A stretch of 64,000 nt of DNA from Muribaculaceae bacterium (GTDB lineage: Bacteria; Bacteroidota; Bacteroidia; Bacteroidales; Muribaculaceae): positions 1 to 64,000 of the forward strand of contig CAJSYI010000006.1 in NCBI GenBank assembly GCA_910573745.1, given 5' to 3'. The notes beneath the pieces are model-generated. The model worked only from the letters and a program-made list of their open reading frames with translations. It searched no databases and was not told the DNA's origin. The position numbers and the translations under genes are program-made. This document shows, in pieces, positions 14,703 through 23,211 of this stretch (positions are counted from its first letter, which is position 1; each line of letters opens with the position of its first letter).

Positions 14703-16046
14703 TTAAACGATGCCCTGTTCGAGCATAGCGGTAGCGACCTTCATGAAGCCGGCGATGTTGGCGCCCTTCACGTAGTCGATGTGGCCGTCGGCCTGTTTGC
14801 CGTACTTCACGCAAGCCTCGTGGATGGAAGACATGATGAAGTGGAGCTTTGCGTCAACCTCTTCACCGGACCAGCCGAGGTGAGCGGCGTTCTGAGTCAT
14901 TTCGAGACCGGAAGTGGCAACACCACCGGCGTTCACAGCCTTGCCAGGAGCGAAGAGGATGCCTGCAGACTGGAATGCGTGGATGGCTTCAGGTGTGCAG
15001 CCCATGTTTGAAACCTCGCAGCAGCACCATGTGCCGTTGGCGAGAAGTTCTTTTGCGTCGTCGCCGTTGAGCTCATTCTGGAATGCGCAGGGAAGAGCGA
15101 TGTCGCACTTTACAGACCAAGCCTTCTTGCCGGGAGTGAATTTAGCCTGACCGGGGAATTTCTCAGCCATCATCTCAACGCGGTTCTGGTTGGAAGCGCG
15201 CATATCGAGCATATAGTCGATCATTTCCTTGGTGATGCCTTCGGGGATTTCGCAAACGCCGTCGGGGCCAGAGATGGCAACAACCTTTGCGCCGAGTTCA
15301 GTGGCCTTGAGAGCTGCGCCCCAAGCCACGTTGCCGAAGCCGGAGAGAGCTATGGTCTTGCCCTTGATGTCTTTGCCGGCGGTTTCGAGAACGTGCTGAG
15401 TGAAGTAGAGGGCACCGAAGCCGGTAGCTTCAGGACGGAGGATGGAGCCGCCCCAAGTTGCGCCCTTGCCGGTCAATACGCCGGTGTTGTATTCGCGGGC
15501 GAGCTTCTTGTACATGCCGTACATGTAGCCGATTTCACGGCCGCCTACGCCAACGTCGCCAGCAGGGATGTCGGTGTCAGGGCCGATTGCGCGCCAAAGT
15601 TCATACATGAAAGCCTGGCAGAAACGCATGATTTCAGCGTCTGACTTGCCTACGGGATCGAAATCAGAACCACCTTTGCCGCCACCCATGGGGAGAGTAG
15701 TCAAGGCATTTTTGAAAGTCTGCTCGAAGCCGAGGAATTTCAGCATTGACAGGTTGACTGCTTTGTGGAAACGGAGACCTCCTTTGTAGGGGCCAATGGC
15801 GCTGTTGAACTGTACGCGGTATCCCAAGTTGGTCTGAACTTCGCCCTTGTCGTCAACCCATGTAACACGGAAAGTGAAAATACGGTCGGGTTCAACCATA
15901 CGTTCTACGATTTTGGCTTTCTCAAACTCGGGGTGCTGGTTGTAAACCTCTTCTACAGATTCCAGCACTTCGTGTACAGCTTGAAGGAATTCCTTCTCGC
16001 CAGGATGCTTGGCCTCGAGGTTGGCCATGATTTCATTAATATTCAT
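14703..16046 (-). CDS. gdhA: Glutamate dehydrogenase (NADP type)
   Basis: The enzyme interconverts 2-oxoglutarate plus ammonium with glutamate and is a main ammonium-assimilation route in Bacteroidales. The 447-residue protein carries the catalytic lysine region TLPMGGGKGGSDFDP near residue 120 and PAGDVGVGGREIGYM near 165. The Rossmann motif ALSGFGNVAWGAA follows near 240, and the C-terminus has the NAGGVATSGLEM signature. Length fits the hexameric bacterial NADP class. It is monocistronic, with a perfect promoter upstream and a strong terminator downstream. Confidence 0.96.
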   Translation of the reverse strand: MNINEIMANLEAKHPGEKEFLQAVHEVLESVEEVYNQHPEFEKAKIVERMVEPDRIFTFRVTWVDDKGEVQTNLGYRVQFNSAIGPYKGGLRFHKAVNLSMLKFLGFEQTFKNALTTLPMGGGKGGSDFDPVGKSDAEIMRFCQAFMYELWRAIGPDTDIPAGDVGVGGREIGYMYGMYKKLAREYNTGVLTGKGATWGGSILRPEATGFGALYFTQHVLETAGKDIKGKTIALSGFGNVAWGAALKATELGAKVVAISGPDGVCEIPEGITKEMIDYMLDMRASNQNRVEMMAEKFPGQAKFTPGKKAWSVKCDIALPCAFQNELNGDDAKELLANGTWCCCEVSNMGCTPEAIHAFQSAGILFAPGKAVNAGGVATSGLEMTQNAAHLGWSGEEVDAKLHFIMSSIHEACVKYGKQADGHIDYVKGANIAGFMKVATAMLEQGIV

Positions 16047-16154
16047 GTCAGTCAGTTTTAGATTTTTGGTTAAAACTTGTTGATTTTAGTTTTCGGTCGA
16101 AACGCCTTTTGCTGCCATTTGAAAGGCCGTATGAGGCACTTCGTTAATTCGCTG

Positions 16155-16186
16155 CAAAAGTACAACGTTTTTATTTATCAGCCAAA
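16155..16186 (-). promoter_or_regulatory. gdhA promoter
   Basis: On the minus strand TTTG (16186-16183), a 20-nt spacer and TACTTTTG (16162-16155) match the Bacteroidota consensus exactly. The untranslated leader would be about 100 bases. Confidence 0.8.
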
Positions 16187-16212
16187 GAAAAAAGGAAATA
16201 TTTTCCGTGAAA

Positions 16213-16242
16213 AATTCCCGGCCGGGGATCCGGTCGGGAATT
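16213..16242 (-). terminator. Terminator of the OmpA-family gene
   Basis: The arms aattcccggccgg (16213-16225) and ccggtcgggaatt (16230-16242) form a 13-bp stem with one G-T pair. On the minus strand the stem is followed by TTTTTC. It ends transcription that started upstream of 17561. Confidence 0.75.
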
Positions 16243-16304
16243 CGCTTGATTGGAATTAATGATTATCTGTTGTTCTAATCCAATTCTCTATGTTGACTAT
16301 TGGG

Positions 16305-17561
16305 TCATTTCTGTGTGAATATGACGATACGGTTCCAGTCGTTGGTGCTGTAGGGCTGTGAGTCCGAACCGTCGTATTTCACCGTCAGGCGGCTCTTGTC
16401 GATGCCGTATTTCTCCACGAGGGCATTGGCCACTGCGTCGGCGCGCTTCTTGGAAAGCTCCATATTGTATTCGGAAGTGCCGGTGTCCTTGTCGGCATAG
16501 CCTACGATTACGACGTTTTCTTTCGGGTTGGCTTTCATCCATTCAGCCATGTTGAAGATGTTCACTTCTTCGGTCTCCATGATTACATCGGAGTCGATAA
16601 GGAAGCGCACGGTGGTCATGAGCGGAGCGTTCACGCAGTCTTTCTGCACTTTGGGTTCGGGGCAGGGTAGCTGAGACTCAAGGGCTGCAACTTCCTGTCC
16701 GCAGGCGAGGAGCTGTGAACGGAGGTCGTTGACCTGTCCGTTGAGTGAAGCTATCTTGGTCATGTAGTCGCACTGGTTGAAAGTGTCCCATCCGCGTCCG
16801 CCGATGTTGAAGTTGAAACCGCCGACTGCCGCTACGTTGGCCTCCACGGGCTTTCCGAATGAGCAAAGGTTCCAGTTGTCGCCGTAGAACGAGGCGCGCA
16901 TCTCAGCGAAGAAGTCCACGTATTTGCAGAGACGGAAGCGGAGCTGTATGCCTGCCGTGACGGGAAGAGTCCAGTTGTTGGTCTTTTTTTCGCCGTTTTC
17001 GCGATAGATGTTGGTGCCTTCTGCCGGACGGCCCTGGCCGTCGCGCACATTCCAGAGATAGTCTCCTCCGAGACCGATGAACGGAATCACGCTCACTGCG
17101 CGGTTGGGGTTGACGCCGGCGATAGAGTTGCACATGTCCCACATAAGCTCAAGGTTGAGCTGTGCGTGGTTTGCTTTCGTCCATCCGTTGTAATGATTGC
17201 CTTTCACGGGGTTGTTCCAGTGGAGCGAGCCGCCCAATGCGTTGAACCGTAAACCCAGATAAGGGGAGAACCATCGTCCGAAGCCGAAGTTGTAGACTGC
17301 CGTCATGTTGCTGCGGTTTACCGCGTGTCCCGGAGCCTTGGTTCCGTCGCCTCTTTCTACAAAGGGCTGGTTGATTCCGGCACCGATCTGGATGAACCAG
17401 TTGTCGCGCCAATTGGAGTAATGGTGGTTCGTGTTGTCGCAGTTGAATTCGGTTACGGTTACCGCTTCATCCACGAACGCCTCTTGTGCGCTGGCTGTGG
17501 ACGCCATAGCGAAAGAGCCTGCGCAAACGGCTGCTAAGCAGTAAAGATTTTTAGCTTTCAT
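16305..17561 (-). CDS. OmpA-family outer-membrane protein
   Basis: The 418-residue protein starts with a signal peptide (cleavage near ASTASAQ, residue 25). An eight-stranded barrel-type domain of aromatic beta-strands runs to about residue 265 (for example WFSPYLGLRFNALGGSLHW). A linker with a short heptad segment and a CPEPKVQKDC pair follows. The C-terminal OmpA/MotB peptidoglycan-binding domain (about 310-418) includes VVIVGYADKDTGTSEYNMEL, SKKRADAVANALVEKYG and the end YSTNDWNRIVIF. It anchors the outer membrane to the cell wall. It is a single gene with its own terminator. Confidence 0.92.
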   Translation of the reverse strand: MKAKNLYCLAAVCAGSFAMASTASAQEAFVDEAVTVTEFNCDNTNHHYSNWRDNWFIQIGAGINQPFVERGDGTKAPGHAVNRSNMTAVYNFGFGRWFSPYLGLRFNALGGSLHWNNPVKGNHYNGWTKANHAQLNLELMWDMCNSIAGVNPNRAVSVIPFIGLGGDYLWNVRDGQGRPAEGTNIYRENGEKKTNNWTLPVTAGIQLRFRLCKYVDFFAEMRASFYGDNWNLCSFGKPVEANVAAVGGFNFNIGGRGWDTFNQCDYMTKIASLNGQVNDLRSQLLACGQEVAALESQLPCPEPKVQKDCVNAPLMTTVRFLIDSDVIMETEEVNIFNMAEWMKANPKENVVIVGYADKDTGTSEYNMELSKKRADAVANALVEKYGIDKSRLTVKYDGSDSQPYSTNDWNRIVIFTQK

Positions 17562-17682
17562 AATCTAACCTTTTTGAAAATAGTGTTAACTGATAATTTA
17601 CTGTCATAACGCCATCCATAAAGATTGGTTCATTTTTCCTCCCAAAATGCTTGGCGTGTGGCCGGTTTTTGTGGGATGCGTT

Positions 17683-17713
17683 TTTGCCGTCTCATTATTA
17701 TTGAGTAATTTCG
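17683..17713 (+). promoter_or_regulatory. Promoter of the LytM-like gene
   Basis: TTTG (17683-17686), 19 nt and TAATTTCG (17706-17713) match the Bacteroidota promoter with one deviation. The ATG at 17727 follows after a very short leader. Confidence 0.6.
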
Positions 17714-17726
17714 CACCCGTATTATT

Positions 17727-18563
17727 ATGGTGAAAGGAAAGAAAAGACTGGCACGCTACAGTTTGTCGCTGAGCGATGACTCGAGGCTTCGGCGTCTTGC
17801 CGAGGTAAGGATGCCTCTGTGGCAATGGATTGCGGCGTGTGTGGTCCTGACGGCATTTGTCTTCTTTATGGCCGGGCTTCTCCTTGCCTTTACTCCTATG
17901 CGGCGGATGATGCCCGGATATATGGAGGAAGCCACGCGCAATCTTACGGTAGAGAACATGATGCGCCTTGATTCCCTCCAGAGCGCATATGAAAAAGACC
18001 GCGCTTATGTGGAGAACATACTGACCGTCTTCGACACCGACCGTGAGCCTACCGATTCCGCTTCTCTGGTGGTCAATCCCAAGCCTATGACTGCAGATTC
18101 GGTCATGGCACGCACGCCTGAAGAGGAAAAGTTCATCAAGATGATGGAGCAGAGGGAGAAATACAACATTTCCATTCTCGCTCCTTTGGCTGCCGAAGGG
18201 ATGATGTTCAATCCTTTGAGCGATGAATGCACCATTACCGAGGCCTCGCGCAAGAAGAATGCGGCCGAGGTTGTCGTTGCATCGGAAAGCCCGCTCAGCG
18301 CTATTGCCGACGGGGTGGTGATCGACGCGTATTATTCCCCGTCGGACGGAGGCAACGTTGTGGTGATGCAGCATGGCAAAGGCTTCGCGAGCCGCATTTC
18401 GCGCTTGGGCAACCTTCTTGTGGGCCGTGGCGACTTGGTGCAGGCAGGCCAGATAGTGGCCTTTCCGCAGACCGGGAGCGGACGCGATTCGTCGCGCGTC
18501 ATTCTTGAGATATGGCGCAACGGAGATGCCCTTGTCCCATACGAGGTTATCGGCCGCAACTGA
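17727..18563 (+). CDS. Membrane-anchored degenerate LytM (M23-fold) protein
   Basis: The 278-residue protein has a short basic cytosolic start, one membrane helix at about 33-55 (WIAACVVLTAFVFFMAGLLL) and a coiled-coil region to about 100. The C-terminal LytM-like domain has the fold pattern PLSAIADGVVIDAYYSPSDG, VVVMQHGKGFASRISRL, LVQAGQIVAFPQTG and SRVILEIWRNG. The zinc ligands of active M23 peptidases are largely gone: the expected HxH before the last strand reads RVILEIW. It is therefore likely a non-catalytic LytM factor, such as those that regulate amidases. That role is inferred from the missing residues and topology. Confidence 0.82.
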   Translation: MVKGKKRLARYSLSLSDDSRLRRLAEVRMPLWQWIAACVVLTAFVFFMAGLLLAFTPMRRMMPGYMEEATRNLTVENMMRLDSLQSAYEKDRAYVENILTVFDTDREPTDSASLVVNPKPMTADSVMARTPEEEKFIKMMEQREKYNISILAPLAAEGMMFNPLSDECTITEASRKKNAAEVVVASESPLSAIADGVVIDAYYSPSDGGNVVVMQHGKGFASRISRLGNLLVGRGDLVQAGQIVAFPQTGSGRDSSRVILEIWRNGDALVPYEVIGRN

Positions 18564-18631
18564 CCGCTTTTGTATAATTGCATGAATAGTTGTCGTTGAT
18601 CACTTGTGAAAGATAGCGTGAATTATGTCCT

Positions 18632-19229
18632 GTGAGGTCGGCAAGAAGCTCGATGGAGAAATCAGGGTTGCAGACGCTTTCTTCTTTCTTCATGACATCT
18701 TCTGTTGCTTCCGGTATGACCGAATCTATGTCTTTTGATTTTGATGATAATGGAGAAAGAATACGGAAAAGCTGGAATACTTACGTTTTGGATGGCGAAG
18801 GAAACAAAGTAGGAGTGTTAGGAAGAACCAGTGCAGACGGTGGTTTGGCACCGTTGGGCATAGTGGCCAGGAACATCTCGGAACGCAGTCACCGGATTTC
18901 TGACGCAGACAAGGAAAGAATGCGTAGAACGCCTTTATGGCAACGGAGACTCTTGGATCAGTACTAAAACGATTCATTATTACAGCGATATAGAGCAAGC
19001 CGGCGTGGAAGTGTCAGAGAATGATGGGCAGATGGCATTCAGAGACAATACGGTTTACGTGAACGGTTGCGAAGATGCCTTGATAACGGTGTTTGACATT
19101 TCTGGCAAATCTGCGTTGTCGGTGAAAGGGAACGAAGCTTATCTCGGCAATCTTGAATGCGGCACGTACATCGTGATTGTGGCAGTTGAAGGCAGAATGG
19201 ATCAGACCCTCAAAGTGATGGTCAAATGA
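18632..19229 (+). pseudogene. Decayed gene ending in a T9SS-type sorting domain
   Basis: Two plus-strand frames give protein-like sequence in succession. Frame one (from 18632) contains SFDFDDNGERIRKSWNTYVL DGEGNKVGVLGR and loses character near 18890. The other frame is open from about 18860 and reads through RLYGNGDSWISTKTIHYYSD to the stop at 19229. Its last 60 residues (ITVFDISGKSALSVKG, then LGNLECGTYIVIVAVEGR and LKVMVK) look like the C-terminal sorting domain used by type IX secretion. One frameshift would join them. No good start codon or signal peptide is visible, so I call it a remnant. Transcription would end at the terminator at 19262. Confidence 0.4.
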
Positions 19230-19261
19230 TTGGATGTGCGTAATTTGTAATACTGTAATAA

Positions 19262-19301
19262 AAAGGCCGGCGGTTTTATGGACGTCGGCCTTTCGTTTTT
19301 A
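19262..19301 (+). terminator. Intrinsic terminator
   Basis: The 11-bp arms aaaggccggcg and cgtcggccttt (one mismatch) are followed by CGTTTTTA. The direction is plus, after the decayed T9SS-tail gene. Confidence 0.7.
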
Positions 19302-19322
19302 TTGCTGCCCTTAGGAAGACTG

Positions 19323-19422
19323 CGGTTCGGCGGCGACGGGAATGTCTGGTATGCGTCTTGTCTGCCCGGCAGGTCGTCGGGGGGAAGAGGGCGGCAGGGC
19401 GTTGGCCTTTCAGACGGAGATA
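19323..19422 (-). pseudogene. Orphan copy of the vsr 3' end
   Basis: About 100 bases here nearly repeat 20231-20332, the C-terminal coding part of vsr, in the same orientation and about 908 bases away. Small deletions shift the frame, and nothing of the catalytic part of vsr is present. The two copies bracket the three small membrane-protein genes. It may be the scar of a tandem duplication or of an insertion that copied its target. Confidence 0.65.
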
Positions 19423-19452
19423 GGCAGCGGGAGTCCGTATTCCCTTGATTCC

Positions 19453-19692
19453 TCAATGTTCATTCCTGATCCTGTTTATGATTGCTAAAACGAAATGCAC
19501 GATAATTCCGTAGACAAGCGTGGCCGACAACGCCATGCCTTCATTGATGAGCAGAATCTGATGGAGAGGCATAGGCCATTCCGGTCTGGCCTGTCTGAGA
19601 GCCGCAGCCATAGCGCAGACGCTCAGGACTATGAAGACGACTGCCGTCGATGCGGCTGCGAATCCGAACCGGTATTTACCAATCTGTATCAT
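19453..19692 (-). CDS. Small two-helix membrane protein (third of three)
   Basis: The 79-residue product has two hydrophobic helices, about 10-33 (FAAASTAVVFIVLSVCAMAA) and 48-71 (NEGMALSATLVYGIIVHFVL), and a basic C-terminus RIRNEH. It overlaps the end of the preceding small gene by one base. No family is recognised. It is followed by the orphan vsr tail. Confidence 0.55.
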   Translation of the reverse strand: MIQIGKYRFGFAAASTAVVFIVLSVCAMAAALRQARPEWPMPLHQILLINEGMALSATLVYGIIVHFVLAIINRIRNEH

Positions 19693-19910
19693 TAGAAGAG
19701 TCTTGTCCTACCGAAGAGGTTGCCTTTCCTGACTTCCCTGCGGTGGCAGATGAACATTTTGACGGATACGGCCGTCAACGCCGCAGCCGATGCGAGTTGC
19801 CACCATTCGGCGTAACCGTCGGCCACACCGATGGCGTGCTCCACTGCCAGAAGCGTGTTCAATACGACCAATATGAGCGAGATATTCTTTTTTGTCTTGT
19901 TGCTTATCAT
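19692..19910 (-). CDS. Small two-helix membrane protein (second of three)
   Basis: The 72-residue product has hydrophobic segments at about 10-28 (ISLILVVLNTLLAVEHAIGV) and 37-53 (WWQLASAAALTAVSVKMFI), then a basic tail HRREVRKGNLFGRTR. It starts four bases after the upstream gene ends and its stop overlaps the next start, so the three form a tight operon. Function unknown. Confidence 0.55.
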   Translation of the reverse strand: MISNKTKKNISLILVVLNTLLAVEHAIGVADGYAEWWQLASAAALTAVSVKMFICHRREVRKGNLFGRTRLF

Positions 19911-19914
19911 CTGA

Positions 19915-20142
19915 TTATTGGGGCTTTTTAGTTTTGAGTTGCCTTAGTTTGCGTGCCAGCCACCGGTATGCGTTGTAATAGCCGTAACAGAGCAGGAAAA
20001 GCAGGACGGTTTTCTGAGACTTTGGGTATTCGGCGCCGTCGTTGATGATGAAATGGATTGCTGTGACGCATGCCGTATATGCGACGATCTTCAGAAGAAA
20101 CCCTCCTGTAACCTTAAGCAGTGTTTTTGTGTTTGCGTCCAT
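19915..20142 (-). CDS. Small membrane protein (first of three)
   Basis: The 75-residue product has hydrophobic segments at about 8-32 (LKVTGGFLLKIVAYTACVTA) and 45-58 (VLLFLLCYGYYNAY), and a strongly basic end (RKLRQLKTKKPQ). It has its own promoter at 20157-20187, just downstream of vsr. The trio of short, basic-tailed membrane proteins resembles holin-sized proteins in size only; I assign no function. Confidence 0.55.
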   Translation of the reverse strand: MDANTKTLLKVTGGFLLKIVAYTACVTAIHFIINDGAEYPKSQKTVLLFLLCYGYYNAYRWLARKLRQLKTKKPQ

Positions 20143-20156
20143 TGGTTTGTTTGCGG

Positions 20157-20187
20157 CAAAATTACATCAATTCTGTCTATTATGCAA
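20157..20187 (-). promoter_or_regulatory. Promoter of the small membrane-protein operon
   Basis: On the minus strand CTTG (20187-20184), a 19-nt spacer and TAATTTTG (20164-20157) fit the Bacteroidota promoter with one deviation at -33. The first ATG is at 20142. Confidence 0.5.
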
Positions 20188-20194
20188 GTGCCCA

Positions 20195-20743
20195 TCATTC
20201 GTCGTCCACGTTGCTGCCGTATGCGGCCTCCGGTTCGGCGGCGACGGGAATGTCTTGGTCTGCGTCTTGTCTGCCCGGCAGGTCGCCGGGAGAGAAGAGG
20301 GCGGCAGGGCGTTGGCCTTTCAGACGGAGATAAGAGGCGTTGATGTAGTATTCTATCGTGGCCAGCGTGTGTTCGCGCTGGGATGGTTTCAGCTGGCATT
20401 CCCAGACTGTCAGCACGCTCCATCCCATAGCGAGAAGCTCCTCTTTCTGGCGGGCGTCGCGGGCTTTGTTTCGCTCAATCTTCGTGCGCCAGAAGTCAGC
20501 GTTGGTCTGCGGCAGATGAAGATGCCCTTCGTGTCCGTGCCAGAAGCATCCATGGATGAAGATGACGATTCCGTATTTCCGCATCACGATGTCGGGGGTG
20601 CCGGGAAGACGCTTCTCGTGTTTCCTGTAGCGGTAGCCGCGCTGCCACAGCCAACGGCGCACAATCATCTCCGGGCCGGTGTCTTTTCCCCGGATTCTGC
20701 TCATGCATTTCGACCGTTGCTCTTTGGTCATCTTGTCGGCCAT
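20195..20743 (-). CDS. vsr: Very short patch repair (Vsr) DNA mismatch endonuclease
   Basis: Vsr nicks at T:G mismatches that arise when 5-methylcytosine deaminates. The 182-residue protein has the family sequence RSKCMSRIRGKDTGPEMIVR (10-29), the catalytic Asp in LPGTPDIVM and the zinc-type GCFWHGHEGH near 85. The last 40 residues (AALFSPGDLPGRQDADQD onwards) extend beyond the usual 130-150-residue Vsr and are the part duplicated at 19323. It is the last gene of the peptidoglycan operon, 6 bases after the AmpG-like gene. Its natural partner is probably the cytosine methylase at 8478. Confidence 0.93.
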   Translation of the reverse strand: MADKMTKEQRSKCMSRIRGKDTGPEMIVRRWLWQRGYRYRKHEKRLPGTPDIVMRKYGIVIFIHGCFWHGHEGHLHLPQTNADFWRTKIERNKARDARQKEELLAMGWSVLTVWECQLKPSQREHTLATIEYYINASYLRLKGQRPAALFSPGDLPGRQDADQDIPVAAEPEAAYGSNVDDE

Positions 20744-20749
20744 AGTAGG

Positions 20750-22066
20750 TCAGGTGTCAGGGTTTGAGAGTTTTTTGCGGCCGAAGGCGGGGTCAATTTT
20801 CACGGCAAAGGTTACGGCGAATGTTGCGAGGCAGCATATCATCACCCACCAGAAGAAGTTGAGATAGCCCTGCGGGCCGTCAGTCCCGAAAAACGAAAGC
20901 GCAGCCAGGCGGTCGTGTATCCATCCTGCGGCCATACCCGGAAGCATCATTCCGAGTGCCATGAAGGCGGTGCAGAAAGCATAGTGCGAAGTGGCCGACC
21001 CGCCTCGGGCAAAGTAAATGAGATAGAGCATGAAGGCGGTGAACCCGAATCCGTAGCCGAACTGCTCGATGCCTACGGCAGCGCATATCCACCAGAATTC
21101 CGTCGGCTGGGATATGGCGAGCCAGCAATAGAAGGCACACGGGAGCGTGAGGCTCAGGGCCATAGGCCATAGCCAAGCCTTGAGTCCGTCGCGCGCTATA
21201 GCGAGTCCGCCAAGTATGCCGCCTGCCAAAAGCGCAATGACGCCCACGGTTCCGTTGACGAAACCGACTTCAGCCGTGGTCAGCCCGAGGCCGCCGGTGT
21301 CCCTCGGTGCGACGAGGAACGGCTGCACGAGCTTTATGCACATTGCTTCCGGCAGTCTGTAAAGGAGCATGAAGCAAAGGGCCGAAACTATGTGCGGCTT
21401 TTGGAAGAACGTTACGAAAGTGTGGCCGAAATCGCTCAATATTCCTGATGCCGAAATGTCGTTCCGGGGCTTGTCGGGAGCGGGTTTAGGCAGGAAACGC
21501 AGGTGATAGAGCGTTACCGCAAGGAAAAATGCAGACAATGCCATGAATACCGTTGACCATGCGGCGGGTATGTCTTGCATTGATTTCTCAAGATGTCCGG
21601 CAAGCATGACAAGGCCGCCTTGGCCTATGACGCTCGCTATTCGGTAGAAAGTGGAGCGGACTCCGACGTATGCCGCCTGCTGATGGGATGAAAGCTCCAG
21701 CATATAGTATCCGTCGGCGGCTATGTCGTGGGTGGCCGAGAAGAACGCCATAAGCCAGAAGCACACGAGCGTGGCCGAGAAGAACAGCGACGTGGGCAGC
21801 AGGAACGCCACAGCGGCCATAGAGATGGTCAGTGCCGCCTGCATGGCAAGCACCCACCATCGTTTGGTCCTGATTATGTCCACAAACGGACTCCAGAACG
21901 GCTTTATCACCCAAGGAAGGTAGAGCCATCCTGTGAAGAATGCCATCTCAGCCAAGGGCACTCCGAGGTTGACGTACATAAGCACCGTGAGTGTGTTTAC
22001 TGCAAAATAGGGCAGTCCTTCGGCGACATATAGTGTTGGAATCCAAGACCAGGGTGATGACTTCAT
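20750..22066 (-). CDS. AmpG-like major facilitator permease
   Basis: The 438-residue protein has about 12 membrane helices and begins MKSSPWSWIPTLYVAEGLPY. AEGLPY and the downstream pattern WLYLPWVIKPFWSPFVD and FSATHDIAADGYY are typical of AmpG-type transporters, which import anhydro-muropeptides from the periplasm. The neighbours (SpoIID, amidase-like protein, glycosyltransferase) support a cell-wall recycling role. The exact substrate is inference. Confidence 0.82.
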   Translation of the reverse strand: MKSSPWSWIPTLYVAEGLPYFAVNTLTVLMYVNLGVPLAEMAFFTGWLYLPWVIKPFWSPFVDIIRTKRWWVLAMQAALTISMAAVAFLLPTSLFFSATLVCFWLMAFFSATHDIAADGYYMLELSSHQQAAYVGVRSTFYRIASVIGQGGLVMLAGHLEKSMQDIPAAWSTVFMALSAFFLAVTLYHLRFLPKPAPDKPRNDISASGILSDFGHTFVTFFQKPHIVSALCFMLLYRLPEAMCIKLVQPFLVAPRDTGGLGLTTAEVGFVNGTVGVIALLAGGILGGLAIARDGLKAWLWPMALSLTLPCAFYCWLAISQPTEFWWICAAVGIEQFGYGFGFTAFMLYLIYFARGGSATSHYAFCTAFMALGMMLPGMAAGWIHDRLAALSFFGTDGPQGYLNFFWWVMICCLATFAVTFAVKIDPAFGRKKLSNPDT

Positions 22067-22077
22067 GAATTTCGTTT

Positions 22078-23211
22078 TTAGGATGCGGATTCAAAATGAG
22101 ACAGGCGGGTGCCTGGATAATAATGTGAGAGGATTTCCTCGGCCGAATGTCCGGCAGCGGCCATGGCCGCTGCTCCTATCTGGCACAGACCGACGCCATG
22201 GCCCCAGCCTCTTCCGTGGAGAAGAAAGCCTCCTTCGGCCTTTTCCGCAGTGAAGGCTGACGACAACAGACAGTCATCGGCAAGAAGACGGCGGATGGCC
22301 AGTTCTTTGCCGATGACTGTGGTTCCGTCTGTCCCTTGTATTTCAAGGCGTGAGATGCGTCCTGACGGGCCTGATGCGACCGGACGGAGATTTGTGATTG
22401 AGCCTATATTGATGTGGAAATCCCTCGAAAGCCTGTCCGCAATCCCAGATGCATCAACGAATCTTTGCCATCGGAGGAAATTCGGGGTGGTGGTGCGGTC
22501 ATAGTCTTTCATTACAGATTTGAGGATTCGTTGACGTTCCTCCTCAGGAAGCCGGGAGAGGTCGCACCACGGGTCGTTGACAGATTGGAGATAGTCATGA
22601 TTTCGGTCTTGCCAGCAGGTGGAGAAGAGTTCTGTGCGGCCTCCGCAGCATTTTGAATAGCGGGCATCGGCGATTTTTCCGTGCCTGTTGAGAAGCACGA
22701 GTCCTTCAGTTTCCTTGACAGCCTTTTCGGCACGTGGCGTTACGGCGTCTTCGCCCTGGAAACGTTGGCAATGGTCGTCGTTGCACAGGTCGAATCCTGA
22801 GTGGTCAGAGCCGTCGAAGATGCGGATGATTTCTTTTGATTCATGAGCCGGGATTGTCGGACGACAGGGGCGATGCTTTTCCTCTTTGCCGTCGGGCTTC
22901 CTTGCTCCGACTTGCCTCAATGCCCAGCTTCTGGCTATTATGGCATGCGCCTTGATGAATTCTTCCGGGGCTTCCGGATTCATCTCGCTCGACACCACGC
23001 TCCTCAGATAGTCTTCAAGCCCGGTTTCGCATATAAGCCATATGCCGTCGTTTCCGTCGGCAAGCGCATATCTTTCAGTTTTCAGCCGCAAAGGATAGCG
23101 GCGTTGCCAATGGAAGCCGACGCCCATCAGGGCGTTTTCCACTGTCAATGAACCGCGATGGCGGCTTATCACAGGTATTCCGTCGGTATGGATGCCGATG
23201 GTGAGTGTCAT
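22078..23211 (-). CDS. SpoIID/LytB-domain protein
   Basis: The 377-residue protein contains the SpoIID core YLRSVVSSEMNPEAPEEFIK AHAIIARSWALRQVG at about 90-125 and the family end GRGWGHGVGLCQIGAAAMAA near 340, including the catalytic-type Glu. SpoIID proteins are lytic transglycosylases or amidase enhancers acting on peptidoglycan stripped of stem peptides. No signal peptide is evident at the start MTLTIGIHTDGIPVISRHRG, which is odd for a wall enzyme and suggests action on recycled fragments. The start at 23211 overlaps the DUF4922 stop by four bases; the upstream extension lies inside that gene. Confidence 0.87.
   Translation of the reverse strand: MTLTIGIHTDGIPVISRHRGSLTVENALMGVGFHWQRRYPLRLKTERYALADGNDGIWLICETGLEDYLRSVVSSEMNPEAPEEFIKAHAIIARSWALRQVGARKPDGKEEKHRPCRPTIPAHESKEIIRIFDGSDHSGFDLCNDDHCQRFQGEDAVTPRAEKAVKETEGLVLLNRHGKIADARYSKCCGGRTELFSTCWQDRNHDYLQSVNDPWCDLSRLPEEERQRILKSVMKDYDRTTTPNFLRWQRFVDASGIADRLSRDFHINIGSITNLRPVASGPSGRISRLEIQGTDGTTVIGKELAIRRLLADDCLLSSAFTAEKAEGGFLLHGRGWGHGVGLCQIGAAAMAAAGHSAEEILSHYYPGTRLSHFESAS

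Noticed and set aside
19202..19456. 84-codon minus-strand frame as a gene
   Set aside because: Its centre is the frameshifted copy of the vsr tail, so it is explained by the duplication.
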